Shown piece after piece: positions 1-8,378 of a stretch of DNA of 58,729 nucleotides. The first letter of the stretch is position 1, and every line of letters starts with the position of its first letter. Source of the DNA: CAYYYJ01 sp964476045 (GTDB taxonomy: Archaea > Aenigmatarchaeota > Aenigmatarchaeia > QMZP01 > JACQNV01); the NCBI GenBank assembly GCA_964476045.1, contig CAYYYJ010000003.1:1-58729 (forward strand). The letters are read 5' to 3'. Under the pieces are notes generated by a model that was not told the origin of the DNA, made no database searches, and saw only the letters and a program-made list of their open reading frames with translations. The position numbers were made by a program, and so were the translations under genes.

Positions 1-57
1 CTAAATTCTTTCTCTTTGGTTATACCTTTATCTTTCTTTAGAAAGAGAAAGGGTATA
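1..57 (-). repeat. Free-standing copy of the tRNA-intron core element, cut by the window edge
   Basis: On the minus strand this reads TATACCC, a pyrimidine run, a short loop, a matching purine run, then TATAACC and a second GAAAGAA-type run. The same order of blocks occurs in the D-loop introns of tRNA-Met, tRNA-Gly and tRNA-Arg and in the T-loop intron of tRNA-Arg. No tRNA exon is recognisable on its upstream side (positions 58-110), so it appears to be free-standing downstream of hicA. The left side is lost at the window edge, so a tRNA there cannot be excluded. Confidence 0.6.
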
Positions 58-109
58 CTTTTTGTTTTTTGAGGGGCATAGAATAGGTATATACCTTCTA
101 TAATAAATA

Positions 110-337
110 TTAGAGGTACTTTTCAAATTCATCTCTAGTTATTTTGAGATCTTGCTTTATTATTTTAGTTAATAACCCAGGTCCAATTTCTTCTCCAGAA
201 TGGCATGGTATAGTAGTCCTTCTGCCATCTGTATGTTTATAGACCAAATGAGAACCAGTTTGATGTGAAAATTTGAAACCCATCTTTTCTATAATTCTTC
301 CTAACTCTTTACCAGTTAATGTAGGCAATCTAGGCAT
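110..337 (-). CDS. hicA: HicA-type mRNA interferase toxin
   Basis: A 75-residue protein of the HicA (YcfA) family, a dsRBD-like fold that cleaves mRNA when free of its antitoxin. The GSHLVYKH segment near residues 28-35 carries the family histidine, followed by the usual TTIPCHSGEEIGPGLL stretch. It starts one base after the stop of the upstream hicB-like gene, so the two are co-transcribed, antitoxin first. The length is normal for HicA. No disruption is visible, so the toxin is probably intact. Confidence 0.9.
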   Translation of the reverse strand: MPRLPTLTGKELGRIIEKMGFKFSHQTGSHLVYKHTDGRRTTIPCHSGEEIGPGLLTKIIKQDLKITRDEFEKYL

Positions 338-338
338 A

Positions 339-548
339 TCATGCTTCTATTTGCTGTATTCCGATGAATTTCATTTCTTCTGTTTTGACATCCTGAGAGT
401 TTTCCAAATAAGCATGAATAGCTTCTCTTGTTCTAGATACTAGTTCATCCAATGTTTTAGCTTGCGTATGGCATCCTGAAAGTTCTAAAACTTCAGAAAC
501 AAACCAACCGTCTTCATCCTGCTCTATGAGTATTGTATATTTTACCAT
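339..548 (-). CDS. hicB: HicB-type antitoxin
   Basis: A 69-residue protein with the HicB partial RNase H fold: YTILIEQDEDGWFVSEV at the start, then a CHTQAKTLDEL helix. It has no C-terminal DNA-binding extension, as in the short HicB forms. It lies immediately upstream of hicA with one base between them. A TATA-like stretch (tatatataaatata, about 564-580) lies upstream on this strand. It should neutralise HicA by direct binding; how the operon is regulated cannot be read here. Confidence 0.88.
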   Translation of the reverse strand: MVKYTILIEQDEDGWFVSEVLELSGCHTQAKTLDELVSRTREAIHAYLENSQDVKTEEMKFIGIQQIEA

Positions 549-590
549 GAAATATAATTACTGGCTATATATAAATATAAAAAGGGGATT

Positions 591-1202
591 CTACTCAAAC
601 CGTATCTCAACCTTATCCCCATCCTGAGGCACATAACTCCTGAACTGGGGGTTTTCTTTCCCATTGGCAAGGAGTTTGACACTTCCAGCTTTCCCTGTAT
701 TAGGACAGATATCGCCGCTCTTCTTGTCCAGGATCTCTTTATCTGAAAACTTCTGCGCCAGGCTATCAAAGAACCGTCCTAGGTTTGCATTAGCTCCTGT
801 TTCGTCTTGTTTTCCTGGGTGAACATGTATTAATCCATCTCCGTGAGTGTGCAATCCTAGATTTATTGACTCTGGGAAATTTTCGCGCTTTTGTCCGCAT
901 AAATAAATTGAATATTCTGCATGCCAATGGTCGCCTACCAAAGGTTTTGTTATAGCAGGGAGAACAGTTGTGTTTGGAGCAGGGTTTTGGTTTCCAGAAA
1001 AAAATTGCCATGCGCTAACTATCGCCAATAACAAAACTATATAGAAAAGTTTGCCCTTGCCCTTTTTCTTTGGTTTTCCATGCGTAGTTTCTTGCACTTT
1101 TTCTATTTTATTTTCCTGGTGTTTTATCAGCCTTTTCTGGTGTTTACTCAAAAAGGTTTTTTTATCCTCTTGAGAATTCTCATCATTTTGTTCATTTCCC
1201 AT
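591..1202 (-). CDS. Membrane-anchored HxHA-motif extracytoplasmic protein
   Basis: A 203-residue protein with a charged cytoplasmic N-terminus (residues 1-50), one transmembrane helix at about 52-69 and an outer domain. The domain has a His/Cys-rich pattern: HWHAEYSIYLCG at about 92-103, then GLHTHGDGLIHVHP. These residues could bind a metal, but no metal is shown. The enzymatic role is unknown. The next gene, a lipoprotein, contains a similar motif (HYHADIAVSVC), so the two may be related or act together outside the cell. Confidence 0.75.
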   Translation of the reverse strand: MGNEQNDENSQEDKKTFLSKHQKRLIKHQENKIEKVQETTHGKPKKKGKGKLFYIVLLLAIVSAWQFFSGNQNPAPNTTVLPAITKPLVGDHWHAEYSIYLCGQKRENFPESINLGLHTHGDGLIHVHPGKQDETGANANLGRFFDSLAQKFSDKEILDKKSGDICPNTGKAGSVKLLANGKENPQFRSYVPQDGDKVEIRFE

Positions 1203-1237
1203 AAGATTCCTAATATCCTCTCCTGGCCTATAAATAC

Positions 1238-2290
1238 TCAGAATTTCGGGGTCACAGAAATTGTATTAGTCAATCTCCATCTGTTCCCGCTCTCATCTAT
1301 AAAGTTGCCATCGTAATCCATTTCAGTCTCTATTATTTTCCCTTTTTCAGGGTCTGCAAAAGCGACTTTGTATCTTCCTCCTGTTCCTTTTGTATCCAAG
1401 GCCACTATTTTTCTGGCATGCGCTTTATTATCGTCTTCCCTGACATGCACAACAATTATGTTTGCTTTTTTATCCATCTCTGCTCCTAGATCGATTACCG
1501 ATATGCTATCTGTCCTTTCAAAAACAACAGAAGAGCCTCTTACGCTTTTAGTGGAAGTTTTCCCAGATTTTGAAGACTTGTAAGTAAATTTAACTGCAAA
1601 CTTGCCTTTTGCATGTTCTTCTAAATAATCAGCTAGACCAAGAGCCATTTTATCGCCTTTTGTCCCATGGACACCACTTGTTTCCATCTTTTTTGCAAGC
1701 TCCCTTATCAGGCTTTCGGGATCCACAGTAACTAAACCAGGCGCTATTGTGTCATTCCAATAAACCAAATCCATCGCGCCTGATGCTGGACCGCATGTTG
1801 TGCTTTGTGGCTGCGTGAGCGGTTTTACTTCTTTATTCGTCTTATCATATTTTTTCAAATCTTCAGCAGATAACTCATCTTTCCCGTCCCCAGATCCGCC
1901 GCCTTCACATTCAATACCCAATTCAAAATCTTTATCCGGGCACAATTTTCCTATCTCTTCTTCAGTCAGTTTTTTAACAGAAACTTCAGAAACTTTTCCA
2001 TATCCGCAGTATTCAGGGGCTGGATCTGATTTGGTTTCTGAGCAGACAGAGACTGCAATATCAGCGTGATAATGGGCTGCTCCACAGTTATCTTGTTGGC
2101 TATTAGAAATACGGAATTGGTTCTTTGGGAAATATTGTGAATCAATAAAGAGGGTTTCCGTAATAGCAGATCTCGAAGTGTCTTCTGCATCATCAGTAAC
2201 AAACTGACTTACCGGGCCAGGATCCTGGGCAGTTGTGCATCCTGAGATCAGAATTAATAGGCCTAAAACAATAAACAATAAAAGTTTCAT
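1238..2290 (-). CDS. Lipoprotein with C39-like peptidase domain
   Basis: A 350-residue protein with a lipoprotein signal (LISGC, Cys18). The first part has HYHADIAVSVC at about 73-83, resembling the HWHAEYSIYLC motif of the neighbouring gene. The C-terminal half looks like a papain-fold, C39-like domain: Q160/Q162 before C166 in TTCGPASGAMD, a histidine at about 291 in HARKIVALD and an aspartate at about 313 in FADPEKG, which fits a Cys-His-Asp triad. It would act on the outer face of the membrane. The substrate is unknown and peptidase activity is inferred from motif order only. Confidence 0.7.
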   Translation of the reverse strand: MKLLLFIVLGLLILISGCTTAQDPGPVSQFVTDDAEDTSRSAITETLFIDSQYFPKNQFRISNSQQDNCGAAHYHADIAVSVCSETKSDPAPEYCGYGKVSEVSVKKLTEEEIGKLCPDKDFELGIECEGGGSGDGKDELSAEDLKKYDKTNKEVKPLTQPQSTTCGPASGAMDLVYWNDTIAPGLVTVDPESLIRELAKKMETSGVHGTKGDKMALGLADYLEEHAKGKFAVKFTYKSSKSGKTSTKSVRGSSVVFERTDSISVIDLGAEMDKKANIIVVHVREDDNKAHARKIVALDTKGTGGRYKVAFADPEKGKIIETEMDYDGNFIDESGNRWRLTNTISVTPKF

Positions 2291-2324
2291 GTAACTGATT
2301 ATTTTGAGTATATAAATAACTTTT

Positions 2325-2924
2325 TTAGACCTTTAAACTCTTCATGATCTCTTCAATATCCAATTTTTCTTCCTCCCTCAAAATATCCGCTTCCGTTGCT
2401 CTGGTAGCTGGGTGGACAGGGCCCAGCGCATCACAGTGCTCAGGCCCGCAGGAAGTTTCATAAGTCCCAATTTCTTTGGAGAGATTGATTATTTCTTCCT
2501 TATCAAAACCAAGTAAAGGCCTCATCACAGGAATTTTCACAGATTTATCTATAGTAGAGAGGTTCTGCAAAGTCTGGCTGGAGACCTGTGCTAGATTTTC
2601 CCCTGTAACCAAGAAATCGCATCCCTCTTTTTTTGCAACTTTTTCAGCGATCCTATACATGAATCTTTTCATAAGCACGAAATAAAACCTGTGCTCGCAT
2701 GTTTTTGCAATTCTAATTAATTCTTTGCTTATGTCAATTACAAAATTTTTTTTGAAACCCAGAAATTCTGCAAGCTTCCTTGATTTTTTCTCTGATTCTA
2801 TGTCTGTGATCAATTTACTGGAAAAATGTACAGCTAAAACTTCAACTCCCTGTTTTTGCATGAGATACCCTGCCACAGGGGAGTCAAACCCGCCACTGAG
2901 CAAAAGGAGGCCTTTCTTTTTCAT
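2325..2924 (-). CDS. ThiI-like PP-loop protein without THUMP domain
   Basis: A 199-residue protein corresponding to the C-terminal adenylation domain of ThiI. The PP-loop SGGFDSP lies at residues 10-16; VTGENLAQVSSQTLQNL and MRPLLGFDKEEII are typical ThiI segments. The N-terminal ferredoxin-like and THUMP domains of full-length ThiI are absent. Cysteines in ETSCGPEHC could take part in sulfur transfer. By family it adenylates a tRNA base or another acceptor for thiolation, but tRNA recognition would have to come from a partner. It is divergent from mre11, sharing a short promoter region at 2925-2973. Confidence 0.8.
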   Translation of the reverse strand: MKKKGLLLLSGGFDSPVAGYLMQKQGVEVLAVHFSSKLITDIESEKKSRKLAEFLGFKKNFVIDISKELIRIAKTCEHRFYFVLMKRFMYRIAEKVAKKEGCDFLVTGENLAQVSSQTLQNLSTIDKSVKIPVMRPLLGFDKEEIINLSKEIGTYETSCGPEHCDALGPVHPATRATEADILREEEKLDIEEIMKSLKV

Positions 2925-2973
2925 ATATTTGTATATCAGAGGTTATATAAATCCAGTTTCTAAAATATCGATC

Positions 2974-4176
2974 ATGAAAATTTCCATAATCTCTGATCTG
3001 CATCTTGGCTTTGGCCAGAACACGGAGAGAGAGAATGACAGCTTTGCTGCTTTTCACGAAGCAGTCGAGAAGAGTCTGGACTGTGATCTGATTATTCTCG
3101 GCGGGGACATGTTTGACGTCAGGATTCCTGGAACAGAAACTTTTACTAAATCAATTGAAATCCTGAGAAAAGCTCTGGAAAAAAACAGTGGAACTAAACT
3201 AATCTCTGGGGTAAATAAAAATCTAGAAGAATCCCCTCCAATAAAACAGGGGATACCTGTAATCGCGATTGCAGGGAATCATGAAAGAAGGGTTAAAGGC
3301 CTTTTAAATCCAGTTGAAGCTTTGGAGAGAACTGGATTTCTAGTTTATCTTCACTGCAACACTGTAATCCTAGAAAATAATGGGGAGAAAATAGCGATAC
3401 ACGGGATGTCTTCTGTGCCAGACCAGTTCGGCGAGCAGGTTCTTACTGAATGGGACCCAAAACCAATACCAGATTGTTTCAATATTCTCTTGATGCACCA
3501 ATCGATTGCGCCTTTTTTGTATGCGCCTTATCTTATCAGGATGGAAAAAATTCCTAGAGGGTTTGACCTTTACATTAACGGGCATGTCCATGGGGCTGTA
3601 AAAGCAGAGTATGATGGAAAACCTTTCATAATCCCAGGGTCTTTGCTCCCGACACAAATAACAAAAGACCTGGCAAAACACAGTTTTTGCAAAGTCGAGA
3701 TTGGGGGGAAAATAATTAAGTCAATAGAGTTTTCAGAGCTTGAAAGACAAAGAGATCTCTTCTATCTCGAATTTCCAGATAAAGGTGCAGATTTAAAATC
3801 AATTGAAAACAAAGTAGATGAGATAATAAAGGTTAAAAGAGAATTAAAGCCTATCATTAAAATTGTGGCATTTAATAAAAACCTGCAGACAAAAGAACTC
3901 GAAGAGAGATATAAAGAATGCAGTATAATACAATTTCATAAGAAAAATCCTGAACAGACAGAAAAAGTCGAAGTTAAAACTATTCTAGAGCGTGTCGAGT
4001 CCATCAATGAGATGAGCAAAAGGTTATTAAGAGGGAACATGAAATCCATGGATTTGGATATAGAAACATTCGAAACTATATTCGATCTGTTGGATGGGGA
4101 AAAGAAGGAGCAGGCTCAATCCCTTCTCGAGAATTTCATAAAACAAAAAGGGATGGAAGTTCAAAAGCAAATATGA
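2974..4176 (+). CDS. mre11: Mre11-like DNA double-strand-break repair nuclease
   Basis: About 400 residues of the calcineurin-like phosphoesterase fold. The metal-binding motifs appear in order: SDLHLGFG, GGDMFDV, AGNHERR, MHQS and INGHVHG. The start at MKISIISDLHLG is chosen because the motif begins there and upstream codons overlap the promoter. Archaeal Mre11 normally works with Rad50, HerA and NurA in end resection, but none of these is in the window. The stop overlaps the gatC start by four bases (ATGA), so it is translationally coupled to the amidotransferase genes, an unusual neighbour for a nuclease. Confidence 0.87.
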   Translation: MKISIISDLHLGFGQNTERENDSFAAFHEAVEKSLDCDLIILGGDMFDVRIPGTETFTKSIEILRKALEKNSGTKLISGVNKNLEESPPIKQGIPVIAIAGNHERRVKGLLNPVEALERTGFLVYLHCNTVILENNGEKIAIHGMSSVPDQFGEQVLTEWDPKPIPDCFNILLMHQSIAPFLYAPYLIRMEKIPRGFDLYINGHVHGAVKAEYDGKPFIIPGSLLPTQITKDLAKHSFCKVEIGGKIIKSIEFSELERQRDLFYLEFPDKGADLKSIENKVDEIIKVKRELKPIIKIVAFNKNLQTKELEERYKECSIIQFHKKNPEQTEKVEVKTILERVESINEMSKRLLRGNMKSMDLDIETFETIFDLLDGEKKEQAQSLLENFIKQKGMEVQKQI

Positions 4177-4457
4177 TAGATATTGCTACAGTAAAAAAAG
4201 TTGTAGAGGTTGCGAGGCTGAAGCTCTCAGAAGAAGAGATAAAGAAATTTTCCCTGGATATGAACAATATACTGGAAGCATTTAAGGAGCTGGAAAAAGT
4301 GAAAACAGATGGCGTCGAACCAGCTTTCTGGCCTATAGAAGTTAAGGACATCCTGAGGGAAGATAAAATAGGACGCTCCCTCGAGACAAAAGAGGCCCTT
4401 GCGAACGTGAAAGAGAATAAGGAGGACGGATATTTTAAAGGACCTAAAGTCGTGTGA
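4173..4457 (+). CDS. gatC: Asp/Glu-tRNA amidotransferase subunit C
   Basis: A 94-residue GatC: VVEVARLKLSEEEIKKFSLDMNNILEAFKELEKVKTDGVEP is typical of the family. GatC wraps GatA and GatB and stabilises the GatCAB complex, which amidates misacylated Glu-tRNA(Gln) or Asp-tRNA(Asn). The gene overlaps mre11 by four bases and is followed three bases later by gatA. gatB lies 29 kb away on the other strand. Confidence 0.93.
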   Translation: MIDIATVKKVVEVARLKLSEEEIKKFSLDMNNILEAFKELEKVKTDGVEPAFWPIEVKDILREDKIGRSLETKEALANVKENKEDGYFKGPKVV

Positions 4458-4460
4458 ACT

Positions 4461-5852
4461 ATGGCTAATTATAATATCTCTGTGGAAGAATATCTGGAAA
4501 AAATGGAGAATGGAGAAATTGATTACGCTGATTTTATTTCCAAGTATATGGAAGAGATAAAAAAAGCTGATTCCAAATTTAATTTTTTGAACACAGTGAA
4601 TAATGAAAAGTCCGGACAGCCAAAGGAAATGCTTTTCGGCTTACCGTTTTCTGTTAAAGATGATATTTGTGTTAAAGGTATGCAGGCAAATGCCGGCTCT
4701 AGAATATTAGAAGGTTACATTCCACCATTCGATGCAACCAGTGTCGATAAAATAAAACAGAACTCTGGTTTTATCGCGGGGAAGACATCCCAGGACGAAT
4801 TCGGGTTTGGAACATTCTCAACAAACTCTGGATATAAAATACCTAAAAATCCTTTGGATCCCGCAAGGACTGCTGGAGGTTCCTCTGGCGGAGCTGCTTC
4901 AATTATTTCGGCTATCGGGATGCCTCAGATAGCCATATCCGAATCTACAGGCGGCAGCACGACAGCCCCAGCTGCTTTTTGTGGAGTAGCTGGACTGACA
5001 CCAACATATGGCTTGGTCAGCAGGTATGGTTTGATAGATTATGCCAGCACTCTCGATAAAATCTGTGTGACATCGAGGTCAGTTTACGATATAGCTCTTT
5101 CTTTGTCTGTGATAGCTGGCCACGACCCAAAAGATTCCACATCAATTAATAAAAAAGCGGGAGAGTATCGCAAAAATTTGGGGATAGATTTCAAAAAATT
5201 GAAAATAGGAATCCCAAAAGAGTATATGCAGGATTTGGATAAAAAAATCGGGAAGTCTGTCTGGGACGCAATTAAAAAAATGGAAAGTTTAGGGGCAGAG
5301 TATAGTGAAGTAAGCCTACCCCACACAAAGTATAGCATAGCAACTTATTACATAATAGCAACTTCAGAGGCTTCAACCAATCTAGCTAAATTTTCAGGGA
5401 TGAGATATGGGGCTGAGGAAGAGATAAAAGGAAACTTCAATGAATATTTTTCTGAAATAAGGACAGAGTATTTTGGGGAGGAGGCAAAGAGAAGGATTCT
5501 TTTAGGGACGTTTGCTAGGATGGCTGGTTATAGGGACCAGTACTACATCAAAGCTATGAAAGTAAGAACGTTGATTATACAGGATTTCAAAAAAGCTTTT
5601 AGCAAATTTGATGTTTTAGTTTCTCCAAGTATGCCAGTGATTGCGCCGAAATTCACTGAGATAGAGAGGCTGACACCGCTGGAGAATTACATGATGGATA
5701 TCTTGACTGTGGCCCCCAATCTTGCTGGCATACCAATGTTGACTGTGCCCTGTGGAAAAGTTGATGGGATGCCTGTTGGTTTGCATATTTTAGGGGATCA
5801 TTTGCAGGAACAGAAAGTTTTGCAGGTTGGATACGAATTCGAGAGGAACTAA
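4461..5852 (+). CDS. gatA: Asp/Glu-tRNA amidotransferase subunit A
   Basis: A 463-residue amidase-signature protein. The Ser-cisSer-Lys triad can be placed: Lys in PFSVKDDICVKG, Ser in GGSSGGAAS and the nucleophile Ser in STGGSTTAPAAFCG. In most GatA proteins the last motif reads DTGGSxRxPA; here the Asp and Arg positions are changed (ESTGGSTTAPA), a notable departure close to the glutaminase site. It should hydrolyse glutamine and pass ammonia to GatB. It directly follows gatC. Confidence 0.93.
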   Translation: MANYNISVEEYLEKMENGEIDYADFISKYMEEIKKADSKFNFLNTVNNEKSGQPKEMLFGLPFSVKDDICVKGMQANAGSRILEGYIPPFDATSVDKIKQNSGFIAGKTSQDEFGFGTFSTNSGYKIPKNPLDPARTAGGSSGGAASIISAIGMPQIAISESTGGSTTAPAAFCGVAGLTPTYGLVSRYGLIDYASTLDKICVTSRSVYDIALSLSVIAGHDPKDSTSINKKAGEYRKNLGIDFKKLKIGIPKEYMQDLDKKIGKSVWDAIKKMESLGAEYSEVSLPHTKYSIATYYIIATSEASTNLAKFSGMRYGAEEEIKGNFNEYFSEIRTEYFGEEAKRRILLGTFARMAGYRDQYYIKAMKVRTLIIQDFKKAFSKFDVLVSPSMPVIAPKFTEIERLTPLENYMMDILTVAPNLAGIPMLTVPCGKVDGMPVGLHILGDHLQEQKVLQVGYEFERN

Positions 5853-5958
5853 TATTGTAAGTTTGCAGGGAAAATTTTATTTTCTTAGGAACTGCATTTA
5901 AATCCTTTCTTTCAACCTCTCTTTATATACACATTAAAATAAGAAAGCTATCCTAACT

Positions 5959-6657
5959 ATGATAAAAGCGATTTTCCTTGACCTCTGGGACACTGTTATC
6001 TACCTGTGCGGATCGCACCCAGTTGTTGAGATAAAGAAAAAGTTAAATCTTAGTGAGATGCATGTTCTCGAGTTTTCAGCGATTCTGGAAAAAACGATAA
6101 TGGCCCGGAAATTCGGGACAGTTGAAGAAGAGTTTAAAGAGCTTCTCAAAAACTTGAAGATACCGGAATCAAATACGCTTTTATACCAAATATCTGAAAT
6201 CTGGAAAAAGAACATACATAACTTGTATTTCCCGCCGTTGATAGAAGAGGCTTTAAAAGATCTGAGAAAACAATTCAAGCTTGTTTTGTTGACAAATACC
6301 GATTCCTTCTCCTATGACTTTGTAAAAATGAGGTATGGGATAGAGAATTATTTTGATTTAACAATAAAATCTTTTGAAACAGGCATTGTCAAACCTGATC
6401 CTGATATGTTTAATCGGGCTTTAGAGAATTTTCAACTAAAACCAGACCACGCAATAATGTGCGGCGACAGCCCTTTCAACGATATTCTCCCAGCAAAAGC
6501 TTTAGGGATCAAAACAATGCTAGTAGACACTAAAAGAATATTTTCTGGTTTCACGCAAGCGGATTATACTGTGAATACGATAAAGGATTTGGTTGACAAA
6601 CTCAAAGAGCTAAAACAGATAGAGTTTGACAGCAGGTTTGTTTCAAATAAAAACTAA
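5959..6657 (+). CDS. HAD-superfamily hydrolase
   Basis: A 232-residue HAD protein. Motif I is FLDLWDT (nucleophile Asp8, Asp10 replaced by Trp spacing as in DLWDT forms), motif II LLTNTD, motif III Lys in GIVKPDPDMF and motif IV CGDSPFNDILPAKALG. The helical cap lies between residues 20 and 95. It is likely a phosphatase for a small phosphorylated metabolite; the substrate cannot be read. A TATA-like tttatatac at about 5922 precedes it. It ends three bases before the 3' end of the convergent tRNA-Met gene. Confidence 0.83.
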   Translation: MIKAIFLDLWDTVIYLCGSHPVVEIKKKLNLSEMHVLEFSAILEKTIMARKFGTVEEEFKELLKNLKIPESNTLLYQISEIWKKNIHNLYFPPLIEEALKDLRKQFKLVLLTNTDSFSYDFVKMRYGIENYFDLTIKSFETGIVKPDPDMFNRALENFQLKPDHAIMCGDSPFNDILPAKALGIKTMLVDTKRIFSGFTQADYTVNTIKDLVDKLKELKQIEFDSRFVSNKN

Positions 6658-6750
6658 AAATGCCGATGGCGAGAATCGGACTCGCGGCCTCCAGATATCT
6701 CTCATTGAAAAAGAGATGTTTTCATTCTCTTATTCTAGACACTCATAAAA

Positions 6751-6798
6751 GGCCGAAACTGATTATTTTACAGCTTGGCCTTAAATCAGTTTCAATCC
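6751..6798 (+). repeat. GAA-hairpin element H5, inside the anticodon intron of tRNA-Met
   Basis: GGCC, a perfect 10-bp stem GAAACTGATT/AATCAGTTTC around a 19-nt loop, then AATCC. It fits the element consensus (GGNNCGAA ... TTCNANCC), but the stem differs from other copies on both strands, so the changes are compensatory. It lies in antisense orientation relative to the tRNA, like the copies in the tRNA-Gly and tRNA-Arg introns. Confidence 0.75.
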
Positions 6799-6822
6799 AT
6801 AATCTATGAGTCTGGCGCTCTA

Positions 6823-6913
6823 ACCATTGCTCACTCCAGCCTTAAAATCTGGCAGTGTGCTACAGTAAACCTTCTTTTGGGTACTGTAGCCTTTTCTTGG
6901 AAGAAAAGGCTAG
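6823..6913 (-). other. D-loop intron of tRNA-Met (core family)
   Basis: Ninety-one bases inserted in the D-loop. It starts with a hairpin AGCCTTTTCTT/AAGAAAAGGCT, followed by GTACCC, AAAAGAA and GGTTTAC. These blocks match in order those of the other D-loop introns, although the sequence is more diverged. The 3' end carries GAGCAATGG, which copies the GAGC of the D-stem, as the tRNA-Arg intron also does. Confidence 0.7.
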
Positions 6914-6985
6914 ACCACTGAGCTACATCGGCTTGATGGATTATTATTTTTGAAGGCTTTTAAATAGGGTTGAGTATTAGATAGC

Positions 6986-7273
6986 ATGGCATTAACAACT
7001 GAGCAGGCAATCGAGATTTTGAAGAAGTGCTTTGACCCAGAATTGCATATAGATGTCTGGACTCTCGGAATAATCTATGAGCTGAACGTGCAGCCAGAAG
7101 AAGTCAAAATAAAGATGACTTTCACAACACCTGCATGCCCTTACGGACCAGCATTAATTGAAGATATAAATAACAAGTTAAAAGAAGGCGGGGCAAAAAA
7201 GGTTGACATAGAGCTCACCTTTGATCCGCCATGGAAGCCTTCTGAGGATTTAAGGGCGATGATGGGAGTTTAG
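6986..7273 (+). CDS. MIP18/DUF59-family Fe-S assembly protein
   Basis: A 95-residue DUF59 (MIP18, SufT/PaaD-like) protein. FDPELHIDVWTLGIIYEL is the family start, and TTPACPYGPALIEDI carries the conserved Cys. Family members help deliver or assemble iron-sulfur clusters. Its stop overlaps the convergent pentapeptide gene by four bases. A TATA-like tttttgaaggcttttaaatag lies upstream at about 6946-6967. Confidence 0.9.
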   Translation: MALTTEQAIEILKKCFDPELHIDVWTLGIIYELNVQPEEVKIKMTFTTPACPYGPALIEDINNKLKEGGAKKVDIELTFDPPWKPSEDLRAMMGV

Positions 7274-8139
7274 ATATCTCCTCCAGTGTATTTGTGCTTT
7301 TTTATGTAGCTAGAAGTGTTTGATTTGTAAGGTGTGGCAGAACCGTCGATATACTGGTGTACGTCCCCTGTTTCCCTGAAACCGAGCTTTACTTCGCCAT
7401 CTCCGTAGTTAACGCCCTTTTTTTCTAGACTATCTCTCATTGACTCAAAAATAGTTCCTGATATAGAGGATCCTTCTATGTTTACACCAGACAGATCAGC
7501 AGAAGAAAAATCAGAGTTATCTAGTGCACAATTTGAAAGGTCTGCTCCAGCCAAATTCGCAGACATAAAATTGCAGTCAGTTGCAAGTGAAGAAGATATA
7601 TTTGCCATAGGTAGCTGAGCCATGTTGAAGTTAGATCCACGAATATCCGACATTGATAGATCGACACTAATCAACGAAGCTCCTATGAATTTAGTATCCA
7701 CAGCTTTGCACATGCTCATATTAGCTCCATCAAGTCGTGCTCCTGAGAAGTCGCATCTGTTCATGAGAATGAAAACCATTTTAGCGTTCGTGAGTATTGT
7801 GTTCTTGAATTCAGATCCTTCGAACTCTGATATTGAAAATTCAACGTTACTGAGATCCAAATTAGAAAAATTTGTATGCGAAAAATTAGCCCATGGAAGT
7901 TTTCTGTCTATAGAGTCAAGGTCTGTCTGTAATTCTTTTGATTTGTTTTGATAATAACCGCTCTTTAATTTTTCTGCCACAAGAATTTGTTTGTCAGTAA
8001 TCTTAGGCTTTTCATTTAAACTAACATCCATAAGCTGCCTGAATTTGGCATCGTCTGGGATGTGTATGTTACCTGTTATCTTTTCTTTCATTATTCCTTT
8101 GAGTTTTTCTACAGTTTTCGGGTCGACAATGAAGGACAT
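7270..8139 (-). CDS. Pentapeptide-repeat protein
   Basis: A 289-residue protein. Residues about 95-235 form a series of A(D/N)LxX-type five-residue repeats (for example ANLAGADLSNCALDNSDFSSADLSGVNIEG), expected to fold as a right-handed quadrilateral beta-helix. The N-terminal 90 residues are charged and helical, with no transmembrane segment. Some pentapeptide proteins mimic DNA and protect gyrase; nothing here shows that role. Its function is unknown. Confidence 0.85.
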   Translation of the reverse strand: MSFIVDPKTVEKLKGIMKEKITGNIHIPDDAKFRQLMDVSLNEKPKITDKQILVAEKLKSGYYQNKSKELQTDLDSIDRKLPWANFSHTNFSNLDLSNVEFSISEFEGSEFKNTILTNAKMVFILMNRCDFSGARLDGANMSMCKAVDTKFIGASLISVDLSMSDIRGSNFNMAQLPMANISSSLATDCNFMSANLAGADLSNCALDNSDFSSADLSGVNIEGSSISGTIFESMRDSLEKKGVNYGDGEVKLGFRETGDVHQYIDGSATPYKSNTSSYIKKHKYTGGDI

Positions 8140-8308
8140 AATTAGATAATTTGATATAGTAACAGTGTCTTATAAATCTCTAATATCTAAGTAATTATAA
8201 CAAGATTACTCATATTATTACAAGAGACTGAGTTATTATATAGAAAAAAAAGAGCCTGGATAAAGCTAGAAAACCCACACTTTCTAACTACAGGTATTTG
8301 GATTAATT

Positions 8309-8342
8309 ATGCTTGTAATCGCCTTCTGCGGGAAAATGGCTT
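8309..8342 (+). pseudogene. Duplicated 5' end of the downstream kinase gene
   Basis: ATG at 8309 begins MLVIAFCGK, matching the first residues (MFVIAFCGK) of the kinase gene at 8629, then the frame ends after about a dozen codons. Nineteen bases, 8318-8336 and 8638-8656, are identical. The two copies flank a decayed RelBE cassette like direct repeats of an insertion. Confidence 0.75.
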
Positions 8343-8378
8343 TTAAATACAGGATATCAAAATAAAACATATTTTTCC

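Larger units (their letters stand above)
6661..6932 (-). tRNA. tRNA-Met (CAT), elongator type, with two introns
   Basis: Removing two introns leaves a 73-nt cloverleaf. The acceptor is GCCGATG/CATCGGC with discriminator A, the D-arm GCTCAGTGGTTAGAGC, the anticodon stem CCAGA/TCTGG with loop CTCATAA, and the T-arm GCGAG-TCCGATT-CTCGC. Intron 2 (about 6697-6804, 108 nt) lies at the canonical 37/38 position. Intron 1 (about 6823-6913, 91 nt) interrupts the D-loop. Exact ends can shift by a few bases because flanks repeat. The body resembles archaeal elongator Met tRNA rather than initiator or tRNA-Ile2, judged from the sequence around the D and anticodon arms. Confidence 0.88.

Noticed and set aside
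6661..6932. Initiator tRNA-Met or tRNA-Ile2 (both also CAT)
   Set aside because: The first acceptor pair G-C and the D- and anticodon-arm sequences fit elongator Met better; tRNA-Ile2 cannot be fully excluded without modification data.
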